Of a DNA stretch of 28,166 nt, positions 18,732-28,166 are shown in pieces. Source of the DNA: CAWEHT01 sp963808455 (GTDB lineage Bacteria; Chloroflexota; Anaerolineae; CG2-30-64-16); contig CAWEHT010000095.1 of assembly GCA_963808455.1 (NCBI GenBank), positions 1 to 28,166 on the forward strand, written 5' to 3'. A program made the position numbers and the translations under genes. The notes beneath the pieces were generated by a model. It saw only the letters and a list, made by a program, of their open reading frames with translations, ran no database searches and was not told the origin of the DNA. Every line of letters starts with the position of its first letter. The stretch's first letter is position 1.

Positions 18732-18761
18732 GCGGAGGCAGAGCGCTCAGAGGAGGATGAA

Positions 18762-20052
18762 ATGGACATGCGGATCGCTAAGGTCGAAGGCAGCGAGGTA
18801 CTGGACTCGCGTGGAAACCCGACGGTAGCAGTGGAGGTCACGCTGGCCGACGGCACGGTCGGGCAGGCGATGGTTCCTTCTGGCGCCTCCACCGGCGCCA
18901 ACGAGGCCGTCGAACTGCGCGACGGCGACAAGAAGCGCTTCGGCGGCAAGGGTGTGCTCAAGGCCGTCGAGCATGTACAAACGACAATCGCCGAAGCGAT
19001 GAAGGGGCTAGACGCCAGCGACCAGCGCGGGATCGACCTAACGCTGATTGCGCTGGATGGCACGGCGAACAAGGGCAAGCTCGGGGCCAATGCCATCCTG
19101 GGTGTCTCGCTGGCCTGCGCCCGCGCGGCCGCAACGGCGCTCGGCGTGCCGCTCTACCGCTACCTGGGCGGCGTGGACGCCCATGTCCTGCCCGTGCCGA
19201 TGTTCAACATCTTGAACGGCGGCAAACACGCCCAGAACTCGACCGACATTCAAGAGTTCATGCTTGTTCCGGCCGGCGCGCCGAGCTTTCGCGAGGCGGT
19301 GCGCTGCGGCGCCGAGGTCTATGCGGCCCTACGGTCGGTGTTGCACGACCGCGGTGCATCGACCAACGTGGGTGACGAGGGCGGCTTTGCGCCGTCGCTG
19401 CCGTCGAACGCGGCTGCCGTCGAGGTTATCCTACAGGCCGTCGAGCGCGCCGGCTACAAAGCGGGGAAGGACTGTTTCCTTGCCTTTGACCCGGCGTCCA
19501 CCTCGTTCTATAGCGACGGCCTCTATCACCTCGAACGGGAGGGCCGCAGCCTGACCAGCGCGGAGATGGTCGATTTCTGGGAAAGTTGGGTTGACAAGTA
19601 CCCTATCGTGAGCATCGAGGATGGGCTGGCAGAGGATGACTGGGAGGGCTGGCGCCTGCTCACCGAGCGGCTAGGCAAGCGGGTGCAACTGGTCGGCGAC
19701 GACTTGCTTGTGACCAACGTGACCTTCCTACGCCGCGCGATCCGGGAGCACAGCTGCAACAGCATCTTGATCAAGCTGAACCAGATCGGCACAGTGACGG
19801 AGACGATCCAGGCCATCCAGGAGGCGCACCGCGCCGGTTTGGACCGCGATCGTGTCGCACCGCTCGGGTGAGACCGAAGACACCACCATCGCCGATCTAG
19901 TGGTGGCTATGGGGACCGGACAGATTAAGACCGGTGCACCAACTCGCAGCGAGCGCACCGCCAAATACAACCGCCTGATGAAGATCGAGGCGCAACTGGG
20001 CGCGAATGCAGTTTTCGAGGGCCTGGCCGCATACCCGCTGGCGTCGAAGTAG
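18762..20052 (+). CDS. eno: enolase (one frameshift)
   Basis: About 429 residues, normal length. It converts 2-phosphoglycerate to phosphoenolpyruvate, which also feeds Enzyme I of the PTS. Signatures: EVLDSRGNPTVAVEV, PSGASTGANEAVELRD, NVGDEGGFAPS, IVSIEDGLAEDDWEGW, QLVGDDLLVTN, ILIKLNQIGTVTET and SHRSGETEDT. The frame breaks at the TTT of 19838-19840; removing one T gives AGWTAIVSHRSGETED, the standard catalytic segment. ATG 18762 follows AGGAGG at 18751-18756. It lies 30 bases after lacD. Confidence 0.94.
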
Positions 20053-20095
20053 CGATGGCTCCCAGGCAACCCGAGGGGACAAAAGGGAGCATGCC

Positions 20096-20170
20096 TTGCG
20101 CACACCATTGATGGCTGGCAACTGGAAACTCAAGGCAAATAGCTTCCTGCACATTGTCCACTATCGGTAG
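20096..20170 (+). pseudogene. tpiA: 24-codon tpiA remnant: N-terminus fused to C-terminus
   Basis: A short frame starts at TTG 20096, with AAGGGAG at 20083-20089 six bases upstream, and reads (M)RTPLMAGNWK followed by LKANSFLHIVHYR and TAG. The first part is the universal start of triosephosphate isomerase (RTPxxAGNWK). The second resembles its C-terminal segment (GGASLKxxSFLxIV). About 225-230 internal codons, with every catalytic residue beyond the first Lys region, are missing and the junction is in frame. The stop abuts the pgk ribosome site. Its place between eno and pgk is where a tpiA gene would be expected. It is either a real internal deletion or an assembly collapse. Confidence 0.75.
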
Positions 20171-20182
20171 AAGGAGGCAAGC

Positions 20183-21361
20183 ATGCAGAAGAAAACAGTC
20201 CGTGACGTTGACCTCCATGGCAAGCGCGTGCTGATGCGCGTTGACTTCAACGTGCCCATGCAGGATGGCGTGGTAACGGATGACAATCGTATCCGGGCCG
20301 CCCTGCCGACCATTCAGTATGCGCTGGACCACGATGCGTCCGTGATCCTGATGAGCCACCTGGGGCGGCCCAAGGGCACCGGGTTCGACCCCGAGTTCAG
20401 CTTGAGACCGGCCGCGGAGGCGTTGAGCAAGCTGCTGGGTAAGCCCGTTCAAATGGCGCCGGATTGTGTTGGCCCCTAGGTTGAAGCGCTGGCACGAGCG
20501 CTGACGCCTGGCGAAGTGCTGATGCTTGAAAACACGCGCTTCCACAAGGGCGAGGAGAAGAACGACCTGGATCTGGCCAGACAGCTGGCCGGTCTGGGCG
20601 ACGTTTACGTGAACGACGCGTTCGGCTCGGCACACCGAGCCCACTCCTCCACAGAGGGTGTCGCTCGCTTCCTACCGGCGGTGTCCGGCCTCCTTATGGA
20701 ACAGGAGCTGGAATACCTGGGCCGCGCGACAGACAACCCGGCCCATCCTTACGTTGCCATCCTGGGCGGCGCAAAGATCAGCGACAAGATCATGGTTGTC
20801 GAGAACATGCTCGGCAAATGCGACAAGCTGATCATTGGCGGCGGCATGGCTAATACTTTCCTGGCAGCCGCAGGCCACAATATGCAGGACAGCCTGGTGG
20901 AAGCCGGCTCTTTGTCCGCCGCCAGGGCGATTATGTCAAAGGCCGGAGGCAAGCTGATGTTGCCTGTCGATGCAGTGGTGGCCGACAAGTTCGATGCCGA
21001 GGCGGCGAGCCAGGTTGTGGACATAGACAAGGTACCAGCAGGCTGGCGCGTGCTGGACATCGGTCCCAGGAGCATCGCAAGGTTCGGCGAAGTGCTCAAG
21101 ACTGCCAAGCTGGTCGTCTGGAACGGCCCGATGGGCGTCTTCGAGTTCCCGAAGTTCGCCGAGGGCACTTTCGCCATCGCCAGGTTGCTGGCGACCACCG
21201 GTGCGATTACCGTGATCGGCGGCGGCGACAGCGCCAGTGCGGTGAAGAAGGCCGGCGTGGCCAAGCAAATGACCCACGTTTCCACCGGCGGCGGCGCGTC
21301 GCTGGAATTCCTCGAGGGACGGGTGCTACCCGGGGTGGCGGCCCTAAACGATAGAAAGTAG
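20183..21361 (+). CDS. pgk: phosphoglycerate kinase with an in-frame TAG
   Basis: 392 codons, normal length. It transfers phosphate between 1,3-bisphosphoglycerate and ADP. N-terminal domain: RVLMRVDFNVP, DDNRIRAALPTI, MSHLGRP and LMLENTRFHKGEE. C-terminal nucleotide domain: ILGGAKISDKI, GGGMANTFLAA, VVWNGPMGVFE and VIGGGDSASAVKKAG. ATG 20183 follows AAGGAGG. A TAG at 20477-20479 interrupts the frame after DCVGP. The reading frame continues unchanged on both sides and GAG (Glu) is expected there, so a single G-to-T change explains it. Sequencing error is the simplest cause; a real nonsense mutation or amber read-through is possible. gpmA follows within ten bases. Confidence 0.93.
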
Positions 21362-21370
21362 GAGAATGCC

Positions 21371-22120
21371 ATGTACAAAGTTGTGCTGCTCCGCCACGGC
21401 GAAAGCACCTGGAATATGGAGAACCGCTTCACCGGCTGGACCGATGTCAACCTGTCGGAAACGGGCATTGCCGAGGCCCACCGCGCCGGGCAGCTCCTGA
21501 AGGCGGAAGGCTACGTCTTTGACGTGGCCTTCACGTCAGTGCTCAAGCGGGCCATCCGCACGTTGTGGATTGCACTTGACGAGATGGACCTGATGTGGAT
21601 CCCGGTCCACAACTCGTGGCGCCTGAACGAGCGCCACTATGGCGCGCTGCAAGGGCTCAACAAGGCCGAGACGGCGGCCAAGTACGGCGACGAACAGGTG
21701 AAGATCTGGCGCCGCAGCTACGACATCCCGCCACCTGCTCTGGTCCAAGATGATCCGCGGTGGCCTGGCCATGACCCGCGTTACCAAGACCTGGCGCCCC
21801 AAGATATACCGTTGACCGAGTGTTTGAAAGATACCGTGGCCCGCTTTCTGCCCTACTGGCATAAGGCCATTGCTCCAGTCGTCGGCTCGGGAGGCCAGGT
21901 GCTCATCGCCGCGCACGGTAACAGCATGCGGGCGCTGGTCAAGTACCTGGACAATATCTCCGACGACGATATCGTGGAGCTGAACATCCCGACCGGTGTG
22001 CCGTTGGTGTACGAGCTCGACGCGGATCTGCAGCCGATCACGCACTCCTACCTGGGTGACCCCGAGGCAATCCGCAAGGCCCAGGAAGCCGTGGCCAAGC
22101 AAGGCAAGGCGAAAGGCTAA
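21371..22120 (+). CDS. gpmA: 2,3-bisphosphoglycerate-dependent phosphoglycerate mutase
   Basis: 249 residues, full length, intact. It interconverts 3- and 2-phosphoglycerate through a phosphohistidine. The catalytic LLRHGESTWN is at residue 6-15, followed by ENRFTGWTDVNLSETG, LNERHYGALQGLNKAETA, and the second catalytic His in AAHGNSMRALVKYLD. The insertion between the two His regions marks the cofactor-dependent type. ATG 21371 follows GTAGGAGAATGCC, ten bases after pgk. It ends the glycolytic part of the cluster. Confidence 0.96.
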   Translation: MYKVVLLRHGESTWNMENRFTGWTDVNLSETGIAEAHRAGQLLKAEGYVFDVAFTSVLKRAIRTLWIALDEMDLMWIPVHNSWRLNERHYGALQGLNKAETAAKYGDEQVKIWRRSYDIPPPALVQDDPRWPGHDPRYQDLAPQDIPLTECLKDTVARFLPYWHKAIAPVVGSGGQVLIAAHGNSMRALVKYLDNISDDDIVELNIPTGVPLVYELDADLQPITHSYLGDPEAIRKAQEAVAKQGKAKG

Positions 22121-22235
22121 TCCGGAAGTAGCGAGACGCGACGCAATACCGGATGGACGAATGTTAGAAGGTAGAGGACCAGTATGCCGCTGAGGTGGCT
22201 GGCCAGCTGGCATAGATTGCGGTGCTGGCTGCATT

Positions 22236-22250
22236 GGAAGGGATCCTTCC
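22236..22250 (+). terminator. short hairpin in the gpmA-glgM gap
   Basis: GGAAGG-GAT-CCTTCC, a 6-bp stem with a three-base loop, about 115 bases after gpmA. No T-run follows. The rest of the 214-base gap shows only a partial match to the LacI-type operator at 22267-22278. Confidence 0.3.
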
Positions 22251-22334
22251 CGGCGCAGCCGACCCAACAATCGATGGCTCCCGGACCAGTTCTAGCAGGC
22301 AACATAGTCACGGGAGGCGTGGCGGGAGGGATCG

Positions 22335-23627
22335 ATGCCGGAGATCAGCAAGGTAGCCCTTTTCACCAACGAATACCCTCCACACGTGTACGGAGGGGCC
22401 GGAGTGCACGTCGAATACCTGAGCCGCGAATTGGCCCGGCTCGTCCCGGTGGAGGTGCGCTGTTTTGGCGACCAGGATGTGCACGAGCCCGGCTTGCGCG
22501 TCAAGGGGTATGGGGCATGGAACGAGGCCAGGCAGGACACAGACCCCCGCTTCGGCGGCGCGTTGGATGCCTTCTATCGCAGCCTGGCGATGGCCAAAGA
22601 CACGCTGGATGCCAGCGTCGTGCATTGTCACACCTGGTATACCGACATGGCCGGCTTCCTGGCCAAGAAGCTGTGGGGCATCCCCCTGGTGCTTACCATC
22701 CACTCGTTGGAGCCGCTGCGCCCCTGGAAGGTTGAGCAACTCGGCAATGCTTACCACCTGAGCACCTGGATCGAGAAAACCGGGATCGAGGATGCCGACG
22801 CCGTCATTGCCGTCTCGCAGGAGGAGCGCAGGGACGTCCTGCGGCTCTTCCCGATCGCACCCGAGAAAGTGTGTGTGATCCATAACGGGATCGATCTCCG
22901 GCAATACCGCAAGAACCCCGCCGTGGATGCCCTGGTCAAGCGAGGCGTGGATCCCGGGCGGCCCTTCGTGCTGTTCGTCGGCCGCATCACGCGCCAGAAG
23001 GGGATCATCCATCTCGTCAACGCCATCCCGTCGCTCGATCCGTCGTTGCAGGTGGTCCTGTGCGCGGGCGCGCCCGATACGCCTGAGATCGGCCGGGAGA
23101 TGGCCGAGCGCGTGGCCGAGGTCAGCGCCGGACGTGACGGGGTGATCTGGATCCAGGAGATGCTCCCGCGAGAGGATGTGATACAGTTCTACTCTCATGC
23201 AGCCGTCTTCTGCTGCCCATCGGTCTACGAGCCGTTCGGGATCATCAACCTCGAGGCCATGGCCTGCGAGACCGCGGTAGTGGCCTCGGCCATCGGCGGC
23301 ATCCCCGAGGTCGTCGTGCCCGGCGAGACGGGCGTGCTGGTTGACCTGCCGCTTAAGCCAGGCACCTTTGATCCCATGGATCCCGCTCAGTACTCGGCCA
23401 GACTGGCGACGGCGATCAACCGGGTAGCGCTCGATCCCCACCTGCGTGAGGAGTTTGGGCGCAACGGGCGCCGCCGCGTGGAGGACCACTTCAGCTGGAC
23501 AGCGATCGCCCAGCGCACGCTCGCTCTGTACCAGTTGCTGATGCCCGAGGGCAGCCGTTCGCCGATCGTGGCTTTCGAGAACGACAGCTATCAATTGCCC
23601 CAATCCGGGCAGATGGAACGTCTGTGA
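22335..23627 (+). CDS. glgM: GT4 alpha-glucan/maltose-1-phosphate synthase (GlgA-Coryne/GlgM type)
   Basis: 430 residues, intact. It belongs to the GT4 glycogen synthase group first called the Corynebacterium-type GlgA. In actinobacteria such proteins (GlgM) join ADP-glucose to glucose-1-phosphate to make maltose-1-phosphate, the GlgE substrate. Motifs: N-terminal FTNEYPPHVYGGAGVHVEYL, CHTWYTDMAGFLAKKLWGIP, LTIHSLEPLRPWK, the hinge VLFVGRITRQKGI, and the donor-site EPFGIINLEAMAC. The start follows GGAGGGATCG. glgE and glgC lie downstream in the same direction, which supports the GlgM rather than the classical elongating role. Direct elongation activity cannot be excluded. Confidence 0.9.
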   Translation: MPEISKVALFTNEYPPHVYGGAGVHVEYLSRELARLVPVEVRCFGDQDVHEPGLRVKGYGAWNEARQDTDPRFGGALDAFYRSLAMAKDTLDASVVHCHTWYTDMAGFLAKKLWGIPLVLTIHSLEPLRPWKVEQLGNAYHLSTWIEKTGIEDADAVIAVSQEERRDVLRLFPIAPEKVCVIHNGIDLRQYRKNPAVDALVKRGVDPGRPFVLFVGRITRQKGIIHLVNAIPSLDPSLQVVLCAGAPDTPEIGREMAERVAEVSAGRDGVIWIQEMLPREDVIQFYSHAAVFCCPSVYEPFGIINLEAMACETAVVASAIGGIPEVVVPGETGVLVDLPLKPGTFDPMDPAQYSARLATAINRVALDPHLREEFGRNGRRRVEDHFSWTAIAQRTLALYQLLMPEGSRSPIVAFENDSYQLPQSGQMERL

Positions 23628-23642
23628 CAACAGGAGACCGCG

Positions 23643-24092
23643 ATGCCAAAACGGCTTGCGCTGCTTGACAAAGAACGCTGCGTTGGCTGCCAGTTGTGCA
23701 TGTTCGCCTGCGCCCGCCGGCCTGGTGTGGGTGGCCTGGCCGGGTCCAGCATCTGGGTGCGTTCGGCAGGCGGCATGCGCAAGGGTTTCGTGGTTATCGT
23801 CTGCCGTGCCTGCCCGGATCCGCCCTGTTCACGCGTGTGCCCCACCGATGCCCTTCCAATCCGCCCGGGAGGCGGTGTGCGCCTGCGTCCTGAGCTGTGC
23901 ATCGGCTGCCATAACTGCGCTGAGGCGTGCCCCTTCGGAGCCGTCCTCTGGGACCCGGAGCAGAACAAGCCTGAAATCTGCGTCTACTGCGGATATTGCG
24001 TGACCTACTGCCCCTATGACGTCTTGGGCATGGAAGACCTGGCGGCAAGCGCGGCTGCGCCGGCAGAGGGGGTGGTGCATGCTAGCCAATGA
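23643..24092 (+). CDS. polyferredoxin subunit with four [4Fe-4S] motifs, AOR partner
   Basis: 149 residues with four Cys clusters: CVGCQLCMFAC, CRACPDPPCSRVC, CIGCHNCAEAC and CVYCGYCVTYC, each followed by CxxP-like spacing consistent with [4Fe-4S] cubanes. It has no signal peptide, so it is cytoplasmic. Its 3' end overlaps the start of the AOR gene by 14 bases, so the two are coupled. Such small polyferredoxins are the electron-transfer subunit of multi-subunit tungsten aldehyde oxidoreductases. It starts at ATG 23643 with a CAGGAG ribosome site, 15 bases after glgM. It is intact. Confidence 0.9.
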   Translation: MPKRLALLDKERCVGCQLCMFACARRPGVGGLAGSSIWVRSAGGMRKGFVVIVCRACPDPPCSRVCPTDALPIRPGGGVRLRPELCIGCHNCAEACPFGAVLWDPEQNKPEICVYCGYCVTYCPYDVLGMEDLAASAAAPAEGVVHASQ

Positions 24093-25835
24093 CCTCTTGG
24101 CCAGAGTGCTGTATATCGATCTGTCAAAACGATCCTTCTCCGTCCGGCACCGCCCTGAATTGTTCGAGGCCGGCCTGGGTGGGACGGGAGTAGGCATCCG
24201 GCTGCTCGAAGAGGAATGTGCGCCGGGCACCGATCCGCTCGGCCCGGGCAACCCCGTCATCTTCGCCGTGGGGCCGCTGATCGGCCTGTATCCCCTCGCC
24301 TCCAAAACCGTGGCCATGTTCAAATCGCCACATACCGGCAACCTGGGTGAAAGCCATGCCGGCGGCCGCAGCGCGGTAGCGATCCGCATGGCCGGCTACG
24401 GCGCCATTGTGATCCGCGGGGCCAGCGTAACCCCGATCTACCTGGCGGTCGAAGGCGATCACATTCACTTCCGAGATGCTAGCGCCCTCTGGGGCCTGCG
24501 CAGCGCCTACACGGTTGGTTCTGTAGTGCACGAGCGCGAGTCCGGCTCGGGGGTACGGACGATCATGCGTATCGGCCAGGCCGGCGAGAAGGGCGTGACC
24601 TACGCTTCGGTGATCACCGAAACGTATCGCCACTTCGGCCGGCTGGGGCTGGGAGCCGTCTTCGGCAGCAAGCGGCTCAAAGGACTGGTGATCTCCGGCC
24701 AACGTTCATTGTCCGTGGTCGAGCGGCGCGCTTATCGCAAAGTCTACGACCAGATCTTCCGGGCCGCGACCGAATCGCCTGTGATGAAGAAGTACCACGA
24801 GCTGGGCACAGCCATGAACGTGCTGCCGCTAAACGCGCTGGGCGCCTTGCCAACCCGGAATCTACAGGCGGGGCACTTCGAGGGGGCCGAGGCCATCTCC
24901 GGCGAGCGCCTGGCCGCAGAATATCTGGGCCGCCGGGTGGCCTGCGCCCATTGCCCGGTGGCTTGTGTCCACCTGGGCACTTTACGCCTGCCCTACCCGA
25001 AGGAACCCTACTTCTACAAGACCTCCATGATCGGTTATGACCATGAACCGATCTTCGCGGTGGGCAGCCTTTCTGGGCGGCAGCGATGTCAGTGGCATTT
25101 TCCAGCTACTGGACGAAGCGGAGGTGCAGGGGCTGGACGTGATGAGCATGGGGGTGAGCCTGGCCTGGGCCACCGAGGCGCTACAGTGTGGGCTGATCTC
25201 GATTCATGAGACCGATGGGCTGGCCCTGGACTGGGGCAACTACGCGACGTATATCGAGGCCGCCAGCGCGGATTGTCAGCCAGCCCAACGACTTCTACCG
25301 GGCGCTGGCGCACGGCGCGGAACACGCGGCGTCGATCTATGGCGGCTCTGACTTTGCCCTGACCTTCGGCGGCAATGAGATGCCGGGGTACCACACGGGG
25401 CCTGGCTGCCACGTCGGCTACTTGACCGGAGCACGCCACAGCCATCTGGACAGCGCCGGCTACGGCCTGGATCAGAAAGCAGGGGCCAAAGGGGAAAATC
25501 TCACGCCCGCGGGGGTCGCGACCGGATTGCTGGAAGAGGAGCGCTGGCGGCAGGTACTGACCAGCCTGGGCATTTGCCTGTTTGCGCGCGGCATCTACAC
25601 GCCCGATGTCACGTTGCAGGCTCTGGCGACGGCCGGTTTCGATCGGGCGGCGGATGACCTAGCGCAGTTGGGGGCCGACGTGCTCCACCGCAAGTACGCC
25701 TTCAAGGTGCGCGAGGGGTTTGATCCCGCGGCGTTGCGCATCCCGGGGCGCATTCTGCAGACACCCACTCCCATGGGAACCCTCGATGAGCAGTTCATAC
25801 GGGAGTCTATTGCAGCCTACGCAGGGGCTGTCTAG
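24079..25835 (+). CDS. AOR-family tungsten aldehyde:ferredoxin oxidoreductase (two frameshifts)
   Basis: About 584 residues. AOR-family enzymes oxidise aldehydes to acids with a W-bis-pterin cofactor and one [4Fe-4S] cluster. The N-terminal domain (LARVLYIDLSKRSF, GGTGVGIRLLEEE, FAVGPLIGLYPLASKTVAMF, GRSAVAIRMAGYGAIVIRG) is typical. Cluster ligands are three Cys in CAHCPVAC and the fourth in SLGICLF. Extra bases at 25068/25069 and 25270/25271 split the frame; correction yields FLGGSDVSGIFQLLDEAEVQ and IVSQPNDFYRALAHG. ATG 24079 is used, in overlap with the ferredoxin gene. The substrate is unknown. Placement among glycolysis and glycogen genes, with no GAPDH in view, makes glyceraldehyde-3-phosphate one candidate. 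Confidence 0.88.
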
Positions 25836-25880
25836 TCACGACGCGCACACGCGCTTTGACAATCCTCCAGGAGGAACGCA

Positions 25881-27869
<1,989 letters not shown>

Positions 27870-27882
27870 TCGCGGAGGACTT

Positions 27883-28166
27883 ATGAGCGTTCTGACCCTC
27901 ATCCTCGCCGGCGGGCAGGGAAGCCGCCTGAGCATCCTGGGCAAGAGGCCGCCAAACCCGCAGTCCCGTTCGCAGGCAAATACCGCATCATCGATTTCCC
28001 GCTGTCCAACGCCGTCAACTCGGACCTCTACCGCATCGTCGTGTTGACACAATATCGGCCGCACTCACTGATGCAACACATCGGCATCGGCGAGCCCTGG
28101 GACCTCAACCGCCGCTGGCCCAACGGCGTCCAGATGTGGCAGCCCTACCGCGGGCGAGCAATTCGT
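27883..28166 (+). CDS. glgC: glucose-1-phosphate adenylyltransferase, 5' part (frameshift; cut by window end)
   Basis: The N-terminal 95 residues or so of GlgC, which makes ADP-glucose and pyrophosphate from ATP and glucose-1-phosphate. The nucleotide-binding start LTLILAGGQGSRLSIL, the AKPAVPFAGKYRIIDFPLSN motif and the QYRPHSLMQHI motif are clear. One base is missing near 27945, in GGCAAGAGGCC; adding a G restores GKEAAKPAVPFAGK. ATG 27883 follows GGAGGAC, 13 bases after glgE. It supplies the ADP-glucose used by GlgM. It runs off the window at 28166. Confidence 0.92.

Noticed and set aside
20477..20479. General recoding of TAG as an amino acid
   Set aside because: Several genes end in TAG with family-typical C-termini (for example ptsA and fbp), so TAG works as a stop here.
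22308..23630. Minus-strand 440-residue frame
   Set aside because: Exact antisense shadow of glgM in GC-rich sequence; no family motif, whereas the plus strand has clear GT4 motifs.

Overview
The window is a GC-rich bacterial chromosome segment that is almost entirely a carbohydrate-metabolism locus. A Chloroflexota-like (Anaerolineae or related) host is my best guess. It rests on a beta-propeller exported protein with a Thr/Pro-rich linker, actinobacterial-type GlgM/GlgE genes, and an EIIA-HPr-EI fusion beside a class III FBPase. No rRNA or other decisive marker is present, so this is inference.

Layout. 1-140: a tRNA-Pro(CGG)-like gene with a degenerate acceptor stem, then a strong hairpin. 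366-3170 (minus strand): an exported TolB/PD40 beta-propeller protein and a ferritin-like/VIT1-CCC1 membrane fusion. 3170-3655: a non-coding stretch with short direct repeats. 3656-7223: a regulatory island with a NarL-type histidine kinase (minus), a LacI-family regulator (plus) and a REC-HTH-REC response regulator (minus). The lacI promoter and the promoter-like sequence before the kinase carry near-identical operators at the same offset from the -35 box. 7326-22120 (plus): a long co-directional cluster of ppa, fructose-type EIIA, EIIA-HPr-EI, fruK, fruA, class III fbp, pgi, a LacD-type aldolase, eno, a 24-codon tpiA remnant, pgk and gpmA. 22335-28166 (plus): glgM, a four-cluster ferredoxin, an AOR-family tungsten oxidoreductase, glgE and the 5' part of glgC.

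How it fits together. Fructose enters through the PTS as fructose-1-phosphate, FruK makes FBP, and LacD/Eno/PGK/GpmA serve lower glycolysis. FBPase and Pgi lead back to glucose-6-phosphate, and GlgC, GlgM and GlgE build alpha-glucan through maltose-1-phosphate. Pyrophosphatase can pull the GlgC reaction. No GAPDH, pyruvate kinase or PfkA is seen here, and the only aldehyde-oxidising enzyme is the AOR with its ferredoxin.

Quality warning. Eleven genes carry 17 single-base frameshifts (15 extra bases, 2 missing bases). pgk has one in-frame TAG, and tpiA lacks nearly all of its interior. Correcting one base each time restores family-typical proteins, so most of these look like sequencing or assembly errors rather than decay. 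Coordinates below span the corrected genes.
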